Shown here piece after piece: positions 1-7,985 of a stretch of 64,000 nucleotides of DNA. The position numbers and the translations under genes were made by a program. Each line of letters begins with the position of its first letter. Position 1 is the stretch's first letter. The stretch comes from Pseudomonadota bacterium (GTDB taxonomy: Bacteria > Desulfobacterota > Desulfobulbia > Desulfobulbales > Desulfocapsaceae): the NCBI GenBank assembly GCA_023412495.1, contig JAEYNP010000108.1, positions 62,001 to 126,000 on the forward strand, in the 5' to 3' direction. Below the pieces are notes generated by a model. That model searched no databases and had not been told where the DNA came from. It worked only from the letters and a program-made list of their open reading frames with translations.

Positions 1-72
1 TTTTACCTCGACCGTTTCGAGGGGTATCTGGCGGAGATGGAGAAACTTGGCATGTCGAAGAAGTGGGTGTGA
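1..72 (+). CDS. C-terminal end of an unidentified protein (partial)
   Basis: The window opens inside a reading frame that stays open for 23 codons and ends with TGA at 70-72. The visible tail is charged and amphipathic and ends in KKWV. It is too short to assign a family. About 100 bases separate it from the ferritin gene, which has its own ribosome binding site, so the two need not be co-transcribed. Confidence 0.5.
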   Translation, partial: FYLDRFEGYLAEMEKLGMSKKWV

Positions 73-177
73 AGAGCTTTCGTCGGTCAGGTCGCCATTC
101 CCCTTGACTTCCGGCTGCCTCCTGACCACAATGTTCGTCCAAAACAGGGTTTAAACCTAAACTAAAAGGAGAACATC

Positions 178-720
178 ATGTTAAGCAAAAAAATGGCCCA
201 GGCCTTGAACGAACAGATCAATAAAGAAATGTACTCGGCATACCTTTATATGTCGATGTCTGCCTGCTCCAACAAGATGGGGCTCAAGGGCTTCGCCAAC
301 TGGTTTATGGTCCAGTACCATGAGGAGATGTTCCACGCCATGAAGCTGTACGAATACGTCCAGCGCCAGGGAGAGGATGTGAAGCTCGAGGCCGTCAAGA
401 CGCCGCCCAAGGAGTTCGCCTCGCCGCTCGACATGTTCACCCAGACGCTCGCCCACGAGCAGTACATCACCAAGTCCATCAATGATTTGATGGAGCTGGC
501 GATCGAGAAGAAGGATCACGCCTCCCAGATTTTCCTTGAATGGTATGTCACCGAGCAGGTAGAAGAGGAGGAAAACGACAATGATATCATCGCCCAGCTG
601 AAACTGATCGGCGACAATCCCCATGCCCTTCTCATGCTCGACCGGGAGCTTTCAGCCCGGCTGACGACGGTGCCCACCGACTTCAGCAAGGGCGTGGAGG
701 CGGCGGCCAAAGGGGCATAA
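178..720 (+). CDS. ftnA: Bacterial non-heme ferritin
   Basis: This is a cytoplasmic iron-storage ferritin that oxidises Fe(II) and stores a ferric core in a 24-mer shell. The 180-residue length fits the family. Ferroxidase ligands sit at the same numbers as in E. coli FtnA: E17, E50, H53, E94, and the E126/Q127/E129/E130 group for the third iron site. Residue 52 is Phe rather than the Met that binds heme in bacterioferritin, so it is the non-heme type. An AAAAGGAG ribosome site lies a few bases before the ATG. No Fur box was recognised upstream. Confidence 0.96.
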   Translation: MLSKKMAQALNEQINKEMYSAYLYMSMSACSNKMGLKGFANWFMVQYHEEMFHAMKLYEYVQRQGEDVKLEAVKTPPKEFASPLDMFTQTLAHEQYITKSINDLMELAIEKKDHASQIFLEWYVTEQVEEEENDNDIIAQLKLIGDNPHALLMLDRELSARLTTVPTDFSKGVEAAAKGA

Positions 721-734
721 GCAAAAGCTTTCAA

Positions 735-772
735 CTCTCAGCGTTCGGCTATCAGAAGCTGAACGCTGAGAG
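735..772. repeat. Intergenic hairpin repeat, copy 1
   Basis: A perfect 12-bp inverted repeat (CTCTCAGCGTTC at 735-746, GAACGCTGAGAG at 761-772) with a 14-base loop follows the ferritin stop codon. There is no T tract, so it is a poor intrinsic terminator. Its core words (CTCAGCGTTC, GCTGAACGCT) recur after the next gene at about 1829-1906, which suggests a dispersed extragenic repeat family. Confidence 0.6.
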
Positions 773-924
773 CTGCCTCAAAACGTTCAATGATTACATG
801 AACAATTGCAATAATATAAAGCAATATATCTCTGAGTAGCATCAGCTGAGGCCTGGACTGATCTTGCAGGCATCTCAAGATTTTTTGAGTCAAAAGGTTT
901 CTTTGGAAAAAGGAGTATGTGGTG

Positions 925-1824
925 ATGAATCCCAGACCGCCCAAAAACATCTATCCGACATCGAAAGAAGACGCCGCGGTCGCGGAACGGGAGGTGCCTG
1001 TTACGCCGCAGACGGTATCGCCCAGCTACCGGCTGTCCTATACCGACATCGATTTTCTGATGAAGGAGGAGTTGCGGCCGGTCCGGTTGCAGCTGGAATT
1101 GTTGAAGCCGGAACTGCTCCTTCAGGAATATGGCATTGATGGCACCGTAGTGGTCTTCGGCGGCAGCAGGATTCCGGAGCCGAAGGTCGCGGCGGAGAAT
1201 CTGGCGCGGCTGCGGGAGGCGGCTGCCAAGGAACCCGAAAATTCGGACCTGCAACGCCAGGTCTCGGTGGCCGAGAGGATTGTCGCGAAAAGCCATTACT
1301 ATGACGAGGCCCGGCGGCTGGGGGCACTGGTATCCCAGGTCTGCGATCGCCGCTCCGGCTGCAATCTCATCGTCATCACCGGCGGCGGGCCGGGCATCAT
1401 GGAAGCCGCCAACCGCGGCGCCAACGACATCGGGGCCAAGAGCATGGGGCTCAACATCGTCCTGCCCCACGAGCAGGCGCCGAATACCTATATCAGTCCG
1501 GAACTCTGCTTCCAGTTCCACTATTTTTCCATAAGGAAGATGCACTTTCTCATGCGCGCCCAGGCCCTGGTCGCCTTTCCGGGCGGGTACGGCACACTGG
1601 ACGAGCTGTTCGAGACCCTGACCCTTATCCAGACAAAAAAGATCGAGCCGCTGCCGGTGCTGCTCTTCGGCCGCGAGTTTTGGCAGAAGGTGATCGATTT
1701 CGATTTCCTGGTGGAGGAGGGGGTTATTTCGCCCGAGGATATCCATATCTTTCAGTTCGTGGAGACGGCCGAGGAAGCGGTGGCGATCATCGACAAATTC
1801 TATGGTCGCGAGACGAAGGTATGA
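925..1824 (+). CDS. LOG/TIGR00730-family nucleotide-processing protein
   Basis: This belongs to the family once labelled lysine decarboxylase and now linked to nucleoside monophosphate phosphoribohydrolase activity. Numbering from the upstream GTG at 919, the hallmark motifs are GGGPGIMEAA at 155-164 and PGGYGTLDE at 221-229. The first 75 residues are an extension, so it is longer than the usual ~190-residue LOG protein. The ATG at 925 is chosen because AGGAG at 911-915 lies 9 bases upstream; GTG codons at 919 and 922 are alternatives. The true substrate is not evident. Confidence 0.85.
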   Translation: MNPRPPKNIYPTSKEDAAVAEREVPVTPQTVSPSYRLSYTDIDFLMKEELRPVRLQLELLKPELLLQEYGIDGTVVVFGGSRIPEPKVAAENLARLREAAAKEPENSDLQRQVSVAERIVAKSHYYDEARRLGALVSQVCDRRSGCNLIVITGGGPGIMEAANRGANDIGAKSMGLNIVLPHEQAPNTYISPELCFQFHYFSIRKMHFLMRAQALVAFPGGYGTLDELFETLTLIQTKKIEPLPVLLFGREFWQKVIDFDFLVEEGVISPEDIHIFQFVETAEEAVAIIDKFYGRETKV

Positions 1825-1828
1825 CGAA

Positions 1829-1906
1829 ATGAGCTGTCAGCGTTCGGCCTCTGCAGAGGGGGTGCAGTCCTTGAGCTGCCAGCTGAACGCTAATCGCTGA
1901 AAGCTT
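1829..1906. repeat. Intergenic hairpin repeat, copy 2
   Basis: This stretch starts with GAGCTGTCAGCGTTCGGC and ends with CAGCTGAACGCTAATCGCTG. It can fold imperfectly through AGCGTTC/GAACGCT arms and shares its arm words with the hairpin at 735-772. It fills most of the gap between the LOG-family gene and the cupin gene. It looks like a second, diverged copy of the same extragenic repeat. Confidence 0.45.
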
Positions 1907-1923
1907 TTTCATGGAGGAGCGAT

Positions 1924-2241
1924 ATGGTTTTCTGGCAGGCGGATACCCTGGAACTCGAAGCGTTCAGGCCCGGCATCGCCAGCCGGGCGACAATCGGCAA
2001 TGATCTCATCATGGTCTGCCTGGAGATCGAGGCGGCTCAGGAAGATGCCGGCCACGTCCATGACTTCGACCAGTGCGGGATGGTTATGGCGGGGCGGCTC
2101 GAGATGTTCGTCGGCGAGGAGCGGAAGGTGCTCGCAGCTCATGACTGCTATTTCATTCCCGCCGGCAGGCGCCACGGCTGGAGGACTTTCGGGGAGCCGG
2201 CCAGGCTGCTCGATGTCTGCCGCAGACAGCCGGCCGGCTGA
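1924..2241 (+). CDS. Small cupin-domain protein
   Basis: A 105-residue single-domain cupin. The conserved barrel is seen as an HVHDFDQCG metal-binding motif in the middle and the second cupin motif FIPAGRRHGW near the C-terminus, both with the expected histidines. A GGAGG site lies before the ATG. The stop codon overlaps the start of the MFS transporter gene by one base (TGATG), so the pair is translationally coupled. It may sense or bind a small molecule handled by that pump, but this is inference. Confidence 0.85.
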   Translation: MVFWQADTLELEAFRPGIASRATIGNDLIMVCLEIEAAQEDAGHVHDFDQCGMVMAGRLEMFVGEERKVLAAHDCYFIPAGRRHGWRTFGEPARLLDVCRRQPAG

Positions 2242-3755
2242 TGGCCACTGACCGCCGATACGGGCAGAGGCGGCGGTACATCGTCACCGCCGCGCTGCTC
2301 GCCCTGTTCCTCGCGGCCATGGATGCCCTGGTGGTGTCGGCCGCCATGCCCACCATCGTCGCCGACCTCGGCTCGCTGCACCTCTACAGCTGGGTCTATT
2401 CCGCCTATCTTCTGGCCCGCGCCGTGGCCCTGCCGGTTTTCGGCAAACTCGCCGATCTCTTCAGCACCAGGCGGATCTTTCTCTTTTCCACCGCCCTCTT
2501 CCTGATCGCTTCGCTGGCCGCCGGGGCCGCATCCTCCATGATTCTCCTGGTCGTCGCCCGGGTCTTCCAGGGGATCGGCGCCGGCGGGATCTTTGCATTG
2601 GTCTATATCATCCTCTCTGACATCTCGGATCCTTCCGAGCGGGGCAAGACCCTGTCCTTTGCAAGTTCCGTCTGGGGCATTGCCAGCATCATCGGGCCAA
2701 CGTTGGGCGGCTTCATCGTCAACTACCTGTCGTGGCGGTGGATCTTCTACATCAACCTGCCGGTCGGCGTTTTCTGTCTGGCCGGCATCGGCCTCTTTCT
2801 GCCAGATCGGGGAAGGCCCCGGCGGGAGGTGAGCCTCGATATTCCCGGCGTTCTCTGCATGACCTGCTTCATCCTCACCTTCCTGCTGGTGTTCATCGCC
2901 GGCGGCCAGGAGTATGCCTGGAGGTCAACGGAGATGGCGCTGCTGGCGGGAATGTCTCTGTTCTTCTTCGTCCTGTTTGTCTTCATCGAGCTTCATGCCA
3001 AAGATCCTGTGCTCGATCTGCGGTTTTTTCTGCGGCGCGACTTCGCTCTCGGCAACAGCGCCACATTTTTCAGCAGCTTTGCCATCTTTGCGCTCTTTGC
3101 CTATGCGCCGCTCTTCATCCAAGGGGCGCTGGCCAGGACGCCGATGGAGGTGGGGCTCGCCATGCTGTCGCTGAGCCTCGGCTGGTCCTGCGGCTCGCTC
3201 ATCCTCGGGCGCTTCGTCGCCGGAGCGGGCAGCAAGGCCGCGGCCGTCGCCGGCGGGTTCATGCTCCTTGCCAGCAGCATCATGCTGCTCTTTTTCACCC
3301 CGGCGACAACCATGACGACCTGCTTTCTGGTCTTTCTGCTGACCGGCTTCGGCATGGGTTTCGTTACCCTGCCCACTCTTCTGCTGGTGCAGGCCAGCGC
3401 CGGCGGTGAAAACCTCGGCGTGGCCACCTCCTTTCATCAGTTTGCCCGGACCCTCGGCGGAACAGTGGGCGTCGGTGTCTGCGGAGGCGTCATGACGAGC
3501 GGCCTTGCCGAAACACTGAGCCGGGGTGCTGCGGCCCTGCCCGAGGCAGTCGCCCTGCGGCTGCGGGAATCGACGGAACATATCTTTCGGCCGGAATTCC
3601 AGGCGGCGCTTGCGCCGGAAGGCCGAGCCGCGTTGTACGAGGCGGTCTCGCGGGCAATGACGGGGATTTTCTGGATTGTACTGGCCGCCTCGGCATTTTG
3701 TCTGGTCAGTGCTCTGCTCCTCCGAACGGGGCGGCAGGAGGTTGAGGGACGATAA
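2241..3755 (+). CDS. MFS drug:H+ antiporter, DHA2 (EmrB/QacA) type
   Basis: This inner-membrane efflux pump of 504 residues has many hydrophobic segments consistent with the 14-helix DHA2 family. The first helix carries AAMDALVVSAAMPTIVADL, the usual DHA2 signature. The loop motif A, GKLADLFSTRR, sits at 68-78, and WRWIFYINLPVG is the conserved loop after helix 5. It is coupled to the upstream cupin gene. The substrate is unknown. Confidence 0.9.
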   Translation: MATDRRYGQRRRYIVTAALLALFLAAMDALVVSAAMPTIVADLGSLHLYSWVYSAYLLARAVALPVFGKLADLFSTRRIFLFSTALFLIASLAAGAASSMILLVVARVFQGIGAGGIFALVYIILSDISDPSERGKTLSFASSVWGIASIIGPTLGGFIVNYLSWRWIFYINLPVGVFCLAGIGLFLPDRGRPRREVSLDIPGVLCMTCFILTFLLVFIAGGQEYAWRSTEMALLAGMSLFFFVLFVFIELHAKDPVLDLRFFLRRDFALGNSATFFSSFAIFALFAYAPLFIQGALARTPMEVGLAMLSLSLGWSCGSLILGRFVAGAGSKAAAVAGGFMLLASSIMLLFFTPATTMTTCFLVFLLTGFGMGFVTLPTLLLVQASAGGENLGVATSFHQFARTLGGTVGVGVCGGVMTSGLAETLSRGAAALPEAVALRLRESTEHIFRPEFQAALAPEGRAALYEAVSRAMTGIFWIVLAASAFCLVSALLLRTGRQEVEGR

Positions 3756-3782
3756 GCAAGGAAGTCACTGGGAGGAAAGCAA

Positions 3783-4253
3783 ATGATGGAGATAGCCGTT
3801 CCCGGCGTGGGCCCCCTGCGGCTCGAGCATCTGGTTCTGGATTACAACGGCACCATTGCCGAAGACGGCGAACTGATCGCCGGGGTAAGAGAAAGAATGG
3901 ATGATCTCGCGGGCCATCTGACGCTGCATGTCATCACCGCCGATACCCACGGCACGGTCAGAGAAAAACTGGCAGGGTTGCACTGCTCTCTGAAGATTAT
4001 CGGCCCGGAGGCGCAGGACCGGAGCAAACGAGACTTCGTGATTGCCCTTGGCCAGGAGAAGACTGCAGCCGTCGGCAACGGCAGAAATGACGTGTTGATG
4101 CTGGAGGCAGCGGCCCTCGGGATCTCTCTGATCCAGAAAGAGGGCGCAAGCGGTGGGACGCTTCGGGCGGCGGATCTGGTCTGCACCAGCATTCTCGACG
4201 TCTTCGACCTCTTCCTTTGCCCCGCCCGGCTCCAGGCGACGCTCCGTAATTGA
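3783..4253 (+). CDS. HAD-superfamily protein, soluble P-type ATPase-like
   Basis: A 156-residue HAD protein lacking a large cap. Motif I is LDYNGT with D20 as the likely nucleophile; Asn replaces the second Asp of the usual DxD phosphatase motif, similar to the DKTGT pattern of P-type ATPases. Motif II is the Thr of VITADTHGT and motif III is GNGRNDVLML. This matches the stand-alone P-type ATPase phosphorylation-domain-like proteins (COG4087 type). GGAGGAAAGC precedes tandem ATGs at 3783 and 3786. It follows the MFS gene by 27 bases and may share its transcript. Substrate unknown. Confidence 0.8.
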   Translation: MMEIAVPGVGPLRLEHLVLDYNGTIAEDGELIAGVRERMDDLAGHLTLHVITADTHGTVREKLAGLHCSLKIIGPEAQDRSKRDFVIALGQEKTAAVGNGRNDVLMLEAAALGISLIQKEGASGGTLRAADLVCTSILDVFDLFLCPARLQATLRN

Positions 4254-4335
4254 CGCTAAAAGACGTCTCGGGGTATATACATGTGATAGGTTGCGTGTGA
4301 GCTTCCCTCGTTGTCAGTGAAGCGGTAGGGGAACG

Positions 4336-4449
4336 GTTGTCGTTGTCGTAATGGTAATCGGAAAGATGCTCGTGAGAATAGTTTCCATGCTAACGAAGCA
4401 TGGAGAAAGAAAGTCTTCTTATGGCGACTACGATTACGACAACGACAAC
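4336..4449. repeat. Nested palindromic element upstream of corA
   Basis: A 17-bp perfect inverted repeat (GTTGTCGTTGTCGTAAT at 4336-4352, complement at 4433-4449) brackets about 80 bases. Inside it is a second hairpin, TCCATGCT at 4384-4391 with AGCATGGA at 4397-4404. The outer arms are built from GTTGTC units. It ends 2 bases before the corA start, so it would lie in the corA leader. It may be a small mobile or REP-like element. Confidence 0.65.
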
Positions 4450-4451
4450 GA

Positions 4452-5543
4452 ATGGACAACGTCAATGAACAGGACAACGAAATGGAATCTCTTGTTACCT
4501 CCTCCGGAAAAATCGGTCTTCCCCCAGGCTCGATAGTCCATGTGGGGGATGTCCATCAGGCCGAGACCAGGATCAAGGTCGTCGACTACGGCCGTGACCA
4601 CGTCGAGGAACGGTCGCTTTCAGCCTTCGAGGACCTTGTCCCGGACAAGGAGCGCGAGTCGGTCACCTGGGTGATCGTCGAGGGGCTCGCCGATGCCGGA
4701 CTGGTCGGCAGGCTGGGGGAATATTTTGCCATCCATCCCCTGGTGATCGAGGACATTCTCAACGTCCACCAGCGGCCGAAGTTCGAGGATCATGAGCAGT
4801 ATCTGTTCATCGTCGTCAAGAGCCTGATCGCTTCGGGTGAAGGGCACCGGATCGAGCACGAGCAGGTAAGTATCGTGCTGCTCGAGAAGTTCGTTCTGGT
4901 CTTCAAGGAAAAAAGCGACGAACTGCTGGATCCGCTCATCCAGCGGATCCGTTCCGGCAAGGGGCGATTCCGCAGCATGGGTGCCGATTATCTCGCCTAC
5001 TCCATTCTCGACCTTATCGTCGACGGGCACTTCTGCCTGGTCGATACCCTCGACGAGGCCGTCAACTTCCTGGAAGACGAACTGCTCTCCAAATCGACCC
5101 ATAAGACCCTGCTCGCCCTCCAGCGGGTGAAGAGGCAGCTCATCCACATCAGGCGCTCCATCGCACCGGTCCGGGAGGTGATGGCGGCGATGCTGCGCAG
5201 CGACTCGGAGCTGATCCAGGAAAAGACCCTGATCTACCTGCGGGACGTAGCCGACCATGCCATACGCGTCGCCGAGTCCATCGACTCCTGCAAGGAAATT
5301 TTGGCGAGCCTCATGGAGATCTATGTTTCCAGCGTCAGCAACAGGTTGAACGAGGTGATGAAGGTCCTCACCATCTTCGCCTCGATCTTCATCCCGCTGA
5401 CCTTTTTGACCGGCATTTATGGCATGAATTTCGACTACATGCCGGAGCTGAAGTGGAAATACGCATACTTCTGCCTGTGGGGATTTTTTCTCGCCATTCC
5501 CTTGGCCTTGCTCTACTTCTTCAAGAAAAAGAAATGGCTGTAG
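4452..5543 (+). CDS. corA: CorA-type magnesium/cobalt transporter
   Basis: A 363-residue inner-membrane Mg2+ channel. A long soluble N-terminal part with helices rich in charged residues is followed by two C-terminal membrane helices. The selectivity signature is GIYGMNFDYMPE just after the first helix, and the protein ends in the basic tail KKKKWL. The ATG at 4452 adds 12 residues (MDNVNEQDNE...) encoded next to the palindromic element; ATG 4488 is an alternative. No clear ribosome site is seen for 4452. Confidence 0.93.
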   Translation: MDNVNEQDNEMESLVTSSGKIGLPPGSIVHVGDVHQAETRIKVVDYGRDHVEERSLSAFEDLVPDKERESVTWVIVEGLADAGLVGRLGEYFAIHPLVIEDILNVHQRPKFEDHEQYLFIVVKSLIASGEGHRIEHEQVSIVLLEKFVLVFKEKSDELLDPLIQRIRSGKGRFRSMGADYLAYSILDLIVDGHFCLVDTLDEAVNFLEDELLSKSTHKTLLALQRVKRQLIHIRRSIAPVREVMAAMLRSDSELIQEKTLIYLRDVADHAIRVAESIDSCKEILASLMEIYVSSVSNRLNEVMKVLTIFASIFIPLTFLTGIYGMNFDYMPELKWKYAYFCLWGFFLAIPLALLYFFKKKKWL

Positions 5544-5576
5544 CCTCGACGCCGGCCGGACTTTCTGAAATCGATC

Positions 5577-5936
5577 ATGCATAAAAACGCGCTGGAGAAA
5601 TATCTCGCGACCTTCCCGGGGGCGGAAGAAACATATCCCTTCGGTCCCGAGGCCCTGGTCTTCAAGGTGATGGGCAAGATGTACGCGCTGGTTTCCCAGG
5701 ATGAGGAGCCGGCTAGAGTCAACCTGAAATGCGATCCGGTTGACGGCGCCAATCTGGTCAGCCAGTATGAATCGGTGGCGCCAGGTTACCACATGAACAA
5801 GAAACACTGGATCACCGTGACTTTGACCGGAGGCCTGCCGGATGAGTTGCTCATGGACCTTGTCCGCGGATCGTATGAGCTGGTGGTACGGGGACTCAGC
5901 CGGGCCGACCGGCAGAGGCTGATGGGATCTTTATAG
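5577..5936 (+). CDS. MmcQ/YjbR-family protein
   Basis: A 119-residue protein of the MmcQ/YjbR family (CyaY-like fold). It shows the family's TYPFG-like element (ETYPFGPEALVFKV) near the N-terminus and NKKHWITV in the second half. These proteins are annotated as DNA-binding, but the function is not established. It follows corA by 33 bases. Its 3' end overlaps by 6 bases the end of the convergent transporter gene. Confidence 0.85.
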   Translation: MHKNALEKYLATFPGAEETYPFGPEALVFKVMGKMYALVSQDEEPARVNLKCDPVDGANLVSQYESVAPGYHMNKKHWITVTLTGGLPDELLMDLVRGSYELVVRGLSRADRQRLMGSL

Positions 5937-7757
5937 GACAGGGAGGATAAACGACAGGGAGAGCCACATGAGGAAAAACAGCGGTACGCCGACCCGCATG
6001 AAATCCTTGAAGGTGTACCGGCCGGCGTTCATCACCAGCAGGTTGGTCTTGTATGCCATGGGCGTCATGTAGCTCAGGTTCGCGCCGAACAACACGGCGA
6101 AGACGAAAGGCTCCGGCGCCTGTCCCATCTGGGCGGCAATGGATACGGCGATCGGGGTGCCGATGACTGCCGCGGCATTGTTGGAAACAATATTGGTAAG
6201 CAGGCCGATGAGCAGTAAAAGTCCGCTGATCGCCACGGCGGGAGGAGCCTCTCCGGCCAAGGACACGAATACAGTCGCCAAGTATTCCGCGCCGCCCGTT
6301 TTGAGCAAGGCCATTCCAAGGGCAAGGCTTGCCACGACGATGAGGATGACTTGTGCGCTGAGCGCGCTGGTGGCATCCCGCCAGCTCAGGCATCCGGACA
6401 GGATCATCGCCAGGGCGCCGCATGGGGCGCTGATGGCAATCGGCAGCAAACCGAAAGCGGAAACACCGATGATGGCTGCCATGATTCCAATGGCCAAGGG
6501 AGCCTTGCTGGTGAAAGGGACATCGGTAGTGGTGTCGAGAACGAGAAACTCCTTGTTTTTCTTGATCTTGGCTATTTCCTCACGTGGGCCTTGGACAAGC
6601 AGGATATCTCCGGCCGCCAGGGTGATATCGCCGATTTCATCATGGTACCTGTCGAGGTCTCTCCCCGAACGGTGCAGGGCAAGCGTGATCAGGCCGTAGC
6701 GCTCGGCAAAACGCAGGTCGGCGAGAGTTCTTCCTGGAAGTTCCGACCGTTCGACGATGACGATTTCGGCGATTTGCTGGTTTTCTGCTTGCAAAGGATG
6801 CTCTTCGTCAACCGGACCGTCCCCGTCCTTTTCGGGGTAGAGTGTTCCGCGAAGAAGTCTTTCGTATTCTTTCAGACGATCGGGCGTATCCCGCAATACC
6901 AGATGGTCTCCCGGCCTGAGAATAATCTCGGGAAATGGCATGAGAAACTTGCCGCCGCGTTCGATGCCCGATACCTTCATGGCGCCGCCTGTCAGTTCTC
7001 GTGCTTTGGCAAGGGTTTTGCCGACAACGGCACTTTTTTCGAGAATCGCCAGGTGAGCGGCGAACACCCGTGGGGAGACATCCGTGAGAGGTTGTTCTCT
7101 CACAGGGAGCATCTTCGGTGCCAACAACCACAGGTAAACTACACCTATGGTGCCGGCAATGGCGGCCGGCAGCAGAAAATCGAACATCCCGATGCGGGGC
7201 AGTCCCATTTCGTGCGCCACCGCGACGACCAGGAGATTCGTCGAAGTGCCGATGGTTGTGCTGGTCCCGCCCAGGAGCGTGGCGAAGCCCATGGGCATCA
7301 ACACCGAGGAGGTTGGAATCCCGGTTCGCACCGCCACGGAAACGAGTACGGGAAGGAACAGCACAACAACCGGCACATTGTTGATGAACGCGCTGAGCCA
7401 GGCACTTACCAGAAGTACGAGAAGCAGGCAAAGGCGCGGATTGACGCTCCACATCCTCGCCACAGTCCGGCCGATCGGTTCCAAGGCTCCGGTGCGGGCT
7501 ATGCCTTGACCGGCGATCATTAAGGCACATACCGCGACAAGGGCCTCATGGCCGAAACCTTGAAAGAAATCGACCGCTCTGAGCACTCCGTCAGTATTGC
7601 CGTAGGGGAAAATTTCAAAACCCAGGACAAGAGTGACGAGTACGAGCAGACTTGAGGTTTCCAGGGGGATTTTTTCCCGAGTGAACAAGACCAGTGCGAC
7701 TCCAGTCAGGGCAAGCACGGCCAGGGCGTGATGGTTTGGCAGCGGCGGCACGGTCAT
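5931..7757 (-). CDS. SLC13/DASS-type permease with two RCK_C domains
   Basis: An inner-membrane anion carrier of 608 residues. Blocks of hydrophobic helices at each end flank a soluble middle part with two TrkA-C (RCK_C) domains: one around AKARELTGGAMKVSGIERGG, the other around ELPGRTLADLRFAERYGL, each ending in a PGDHLVL or AGDILLVQ strand. The membrane repeats carry FINNVPVVVLFLP and IVSNNAAAVIGTPIA, typical of SLC13/ArsB-like carriers. The frame is open back to 7922, but ATG 7757 begins the first hydrophobic segment. No good ribosome site precedes it. The substrate (sulfate, dicarboxylate or other) cannot be read. Confidence 0.88.
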   Translation of the reverse strand: MTVPPLPNHHALAVLALTGVALVLFTREKIPLETSSLLVLVTLVLGFEIFPYGNTDGVLRAVDFFQGFGHEALVAVCALMIAGQGIARTGALEPIGRTVARMWSVNPRLCLLLVLLVSAWLSAFINNVPVVVLFLPVLVSVAVRTGIPTSSVLMPMGFATLLGGTSTTIGTSTNLLVVAVAHEMGLPRIGMFDFLLPAAIAGTIGVVYLWLLAPKMLPVREQPLTDVSPRVFAAHLAILEKSAVVGKTLAKARELTGGAMKVSGIERGGKFLMPFPEIILRPGDHLVLRDTPDRLKEYERLLRGTLYPEKDGDGPVDEEHPLQAENQQIAEIVIVERSELPGRTLADLRFAERYGLITLALHRSGRDLDRYHDEIGDITLAAGDILLVQGPREEIAKIKKNKEFLVLDTTTDVPFTSKAPLAIGIMAAIIGVSAFGLLPIAISAPCGALAMILSGCLSWRDATSALSAQVILIVVASLALGMALLKTGGAEYLATVFVSLAGEAPPAVAISGLLLLIGLLTNIVSNNAAAVIGTPIAVSIAAQMGQAPEPFVFAVLFGANLSYMTPMAYKTNLLVMNAGRYTFKDFMRVGVPLFFLMWLSLSFILPVL

Positions 7758-7771
7758 TTTGCAGGTTATTT

Positions 7772-7799
7772 TACAGTTGTTGAAGCTACAGTTGTTGAA
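7772..7799. repeat. 13-bp direct repeat before the SLC13-type gene
   Basis: TACAGTTGTTGAA occurs at 7772-7784 and again at 7787-7799, 15 bases apart, just upstream of the minus-strand transporter start. The spacing is about one and a half helical turns. It may be an activator or repressor site, or simply a local duplication. Confidence 0.4.
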
Positions 7800-7985
7800 T
7801 CCTGCCAGGCCCTTTGGATGGCGGGCATCCCGACTACGGCCGGCGTGCTCGACCTTCTTCCCGGACTGCACACTACAAAATAAGTGCTTATCTGGAAATG
7901 ATATAGACTCGCCACCGTCCACGGCGGATGATTCTATCGAAGATATTTTATAAAGGATATTTTATAAAGATGGGGGAAGATCGAC

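Noticed and set aside
4620..5807. 395-codon minus-strand frame opposite corA
   Set aside because: CorA is certain on the plus strand; the antisense translation has no motifs.
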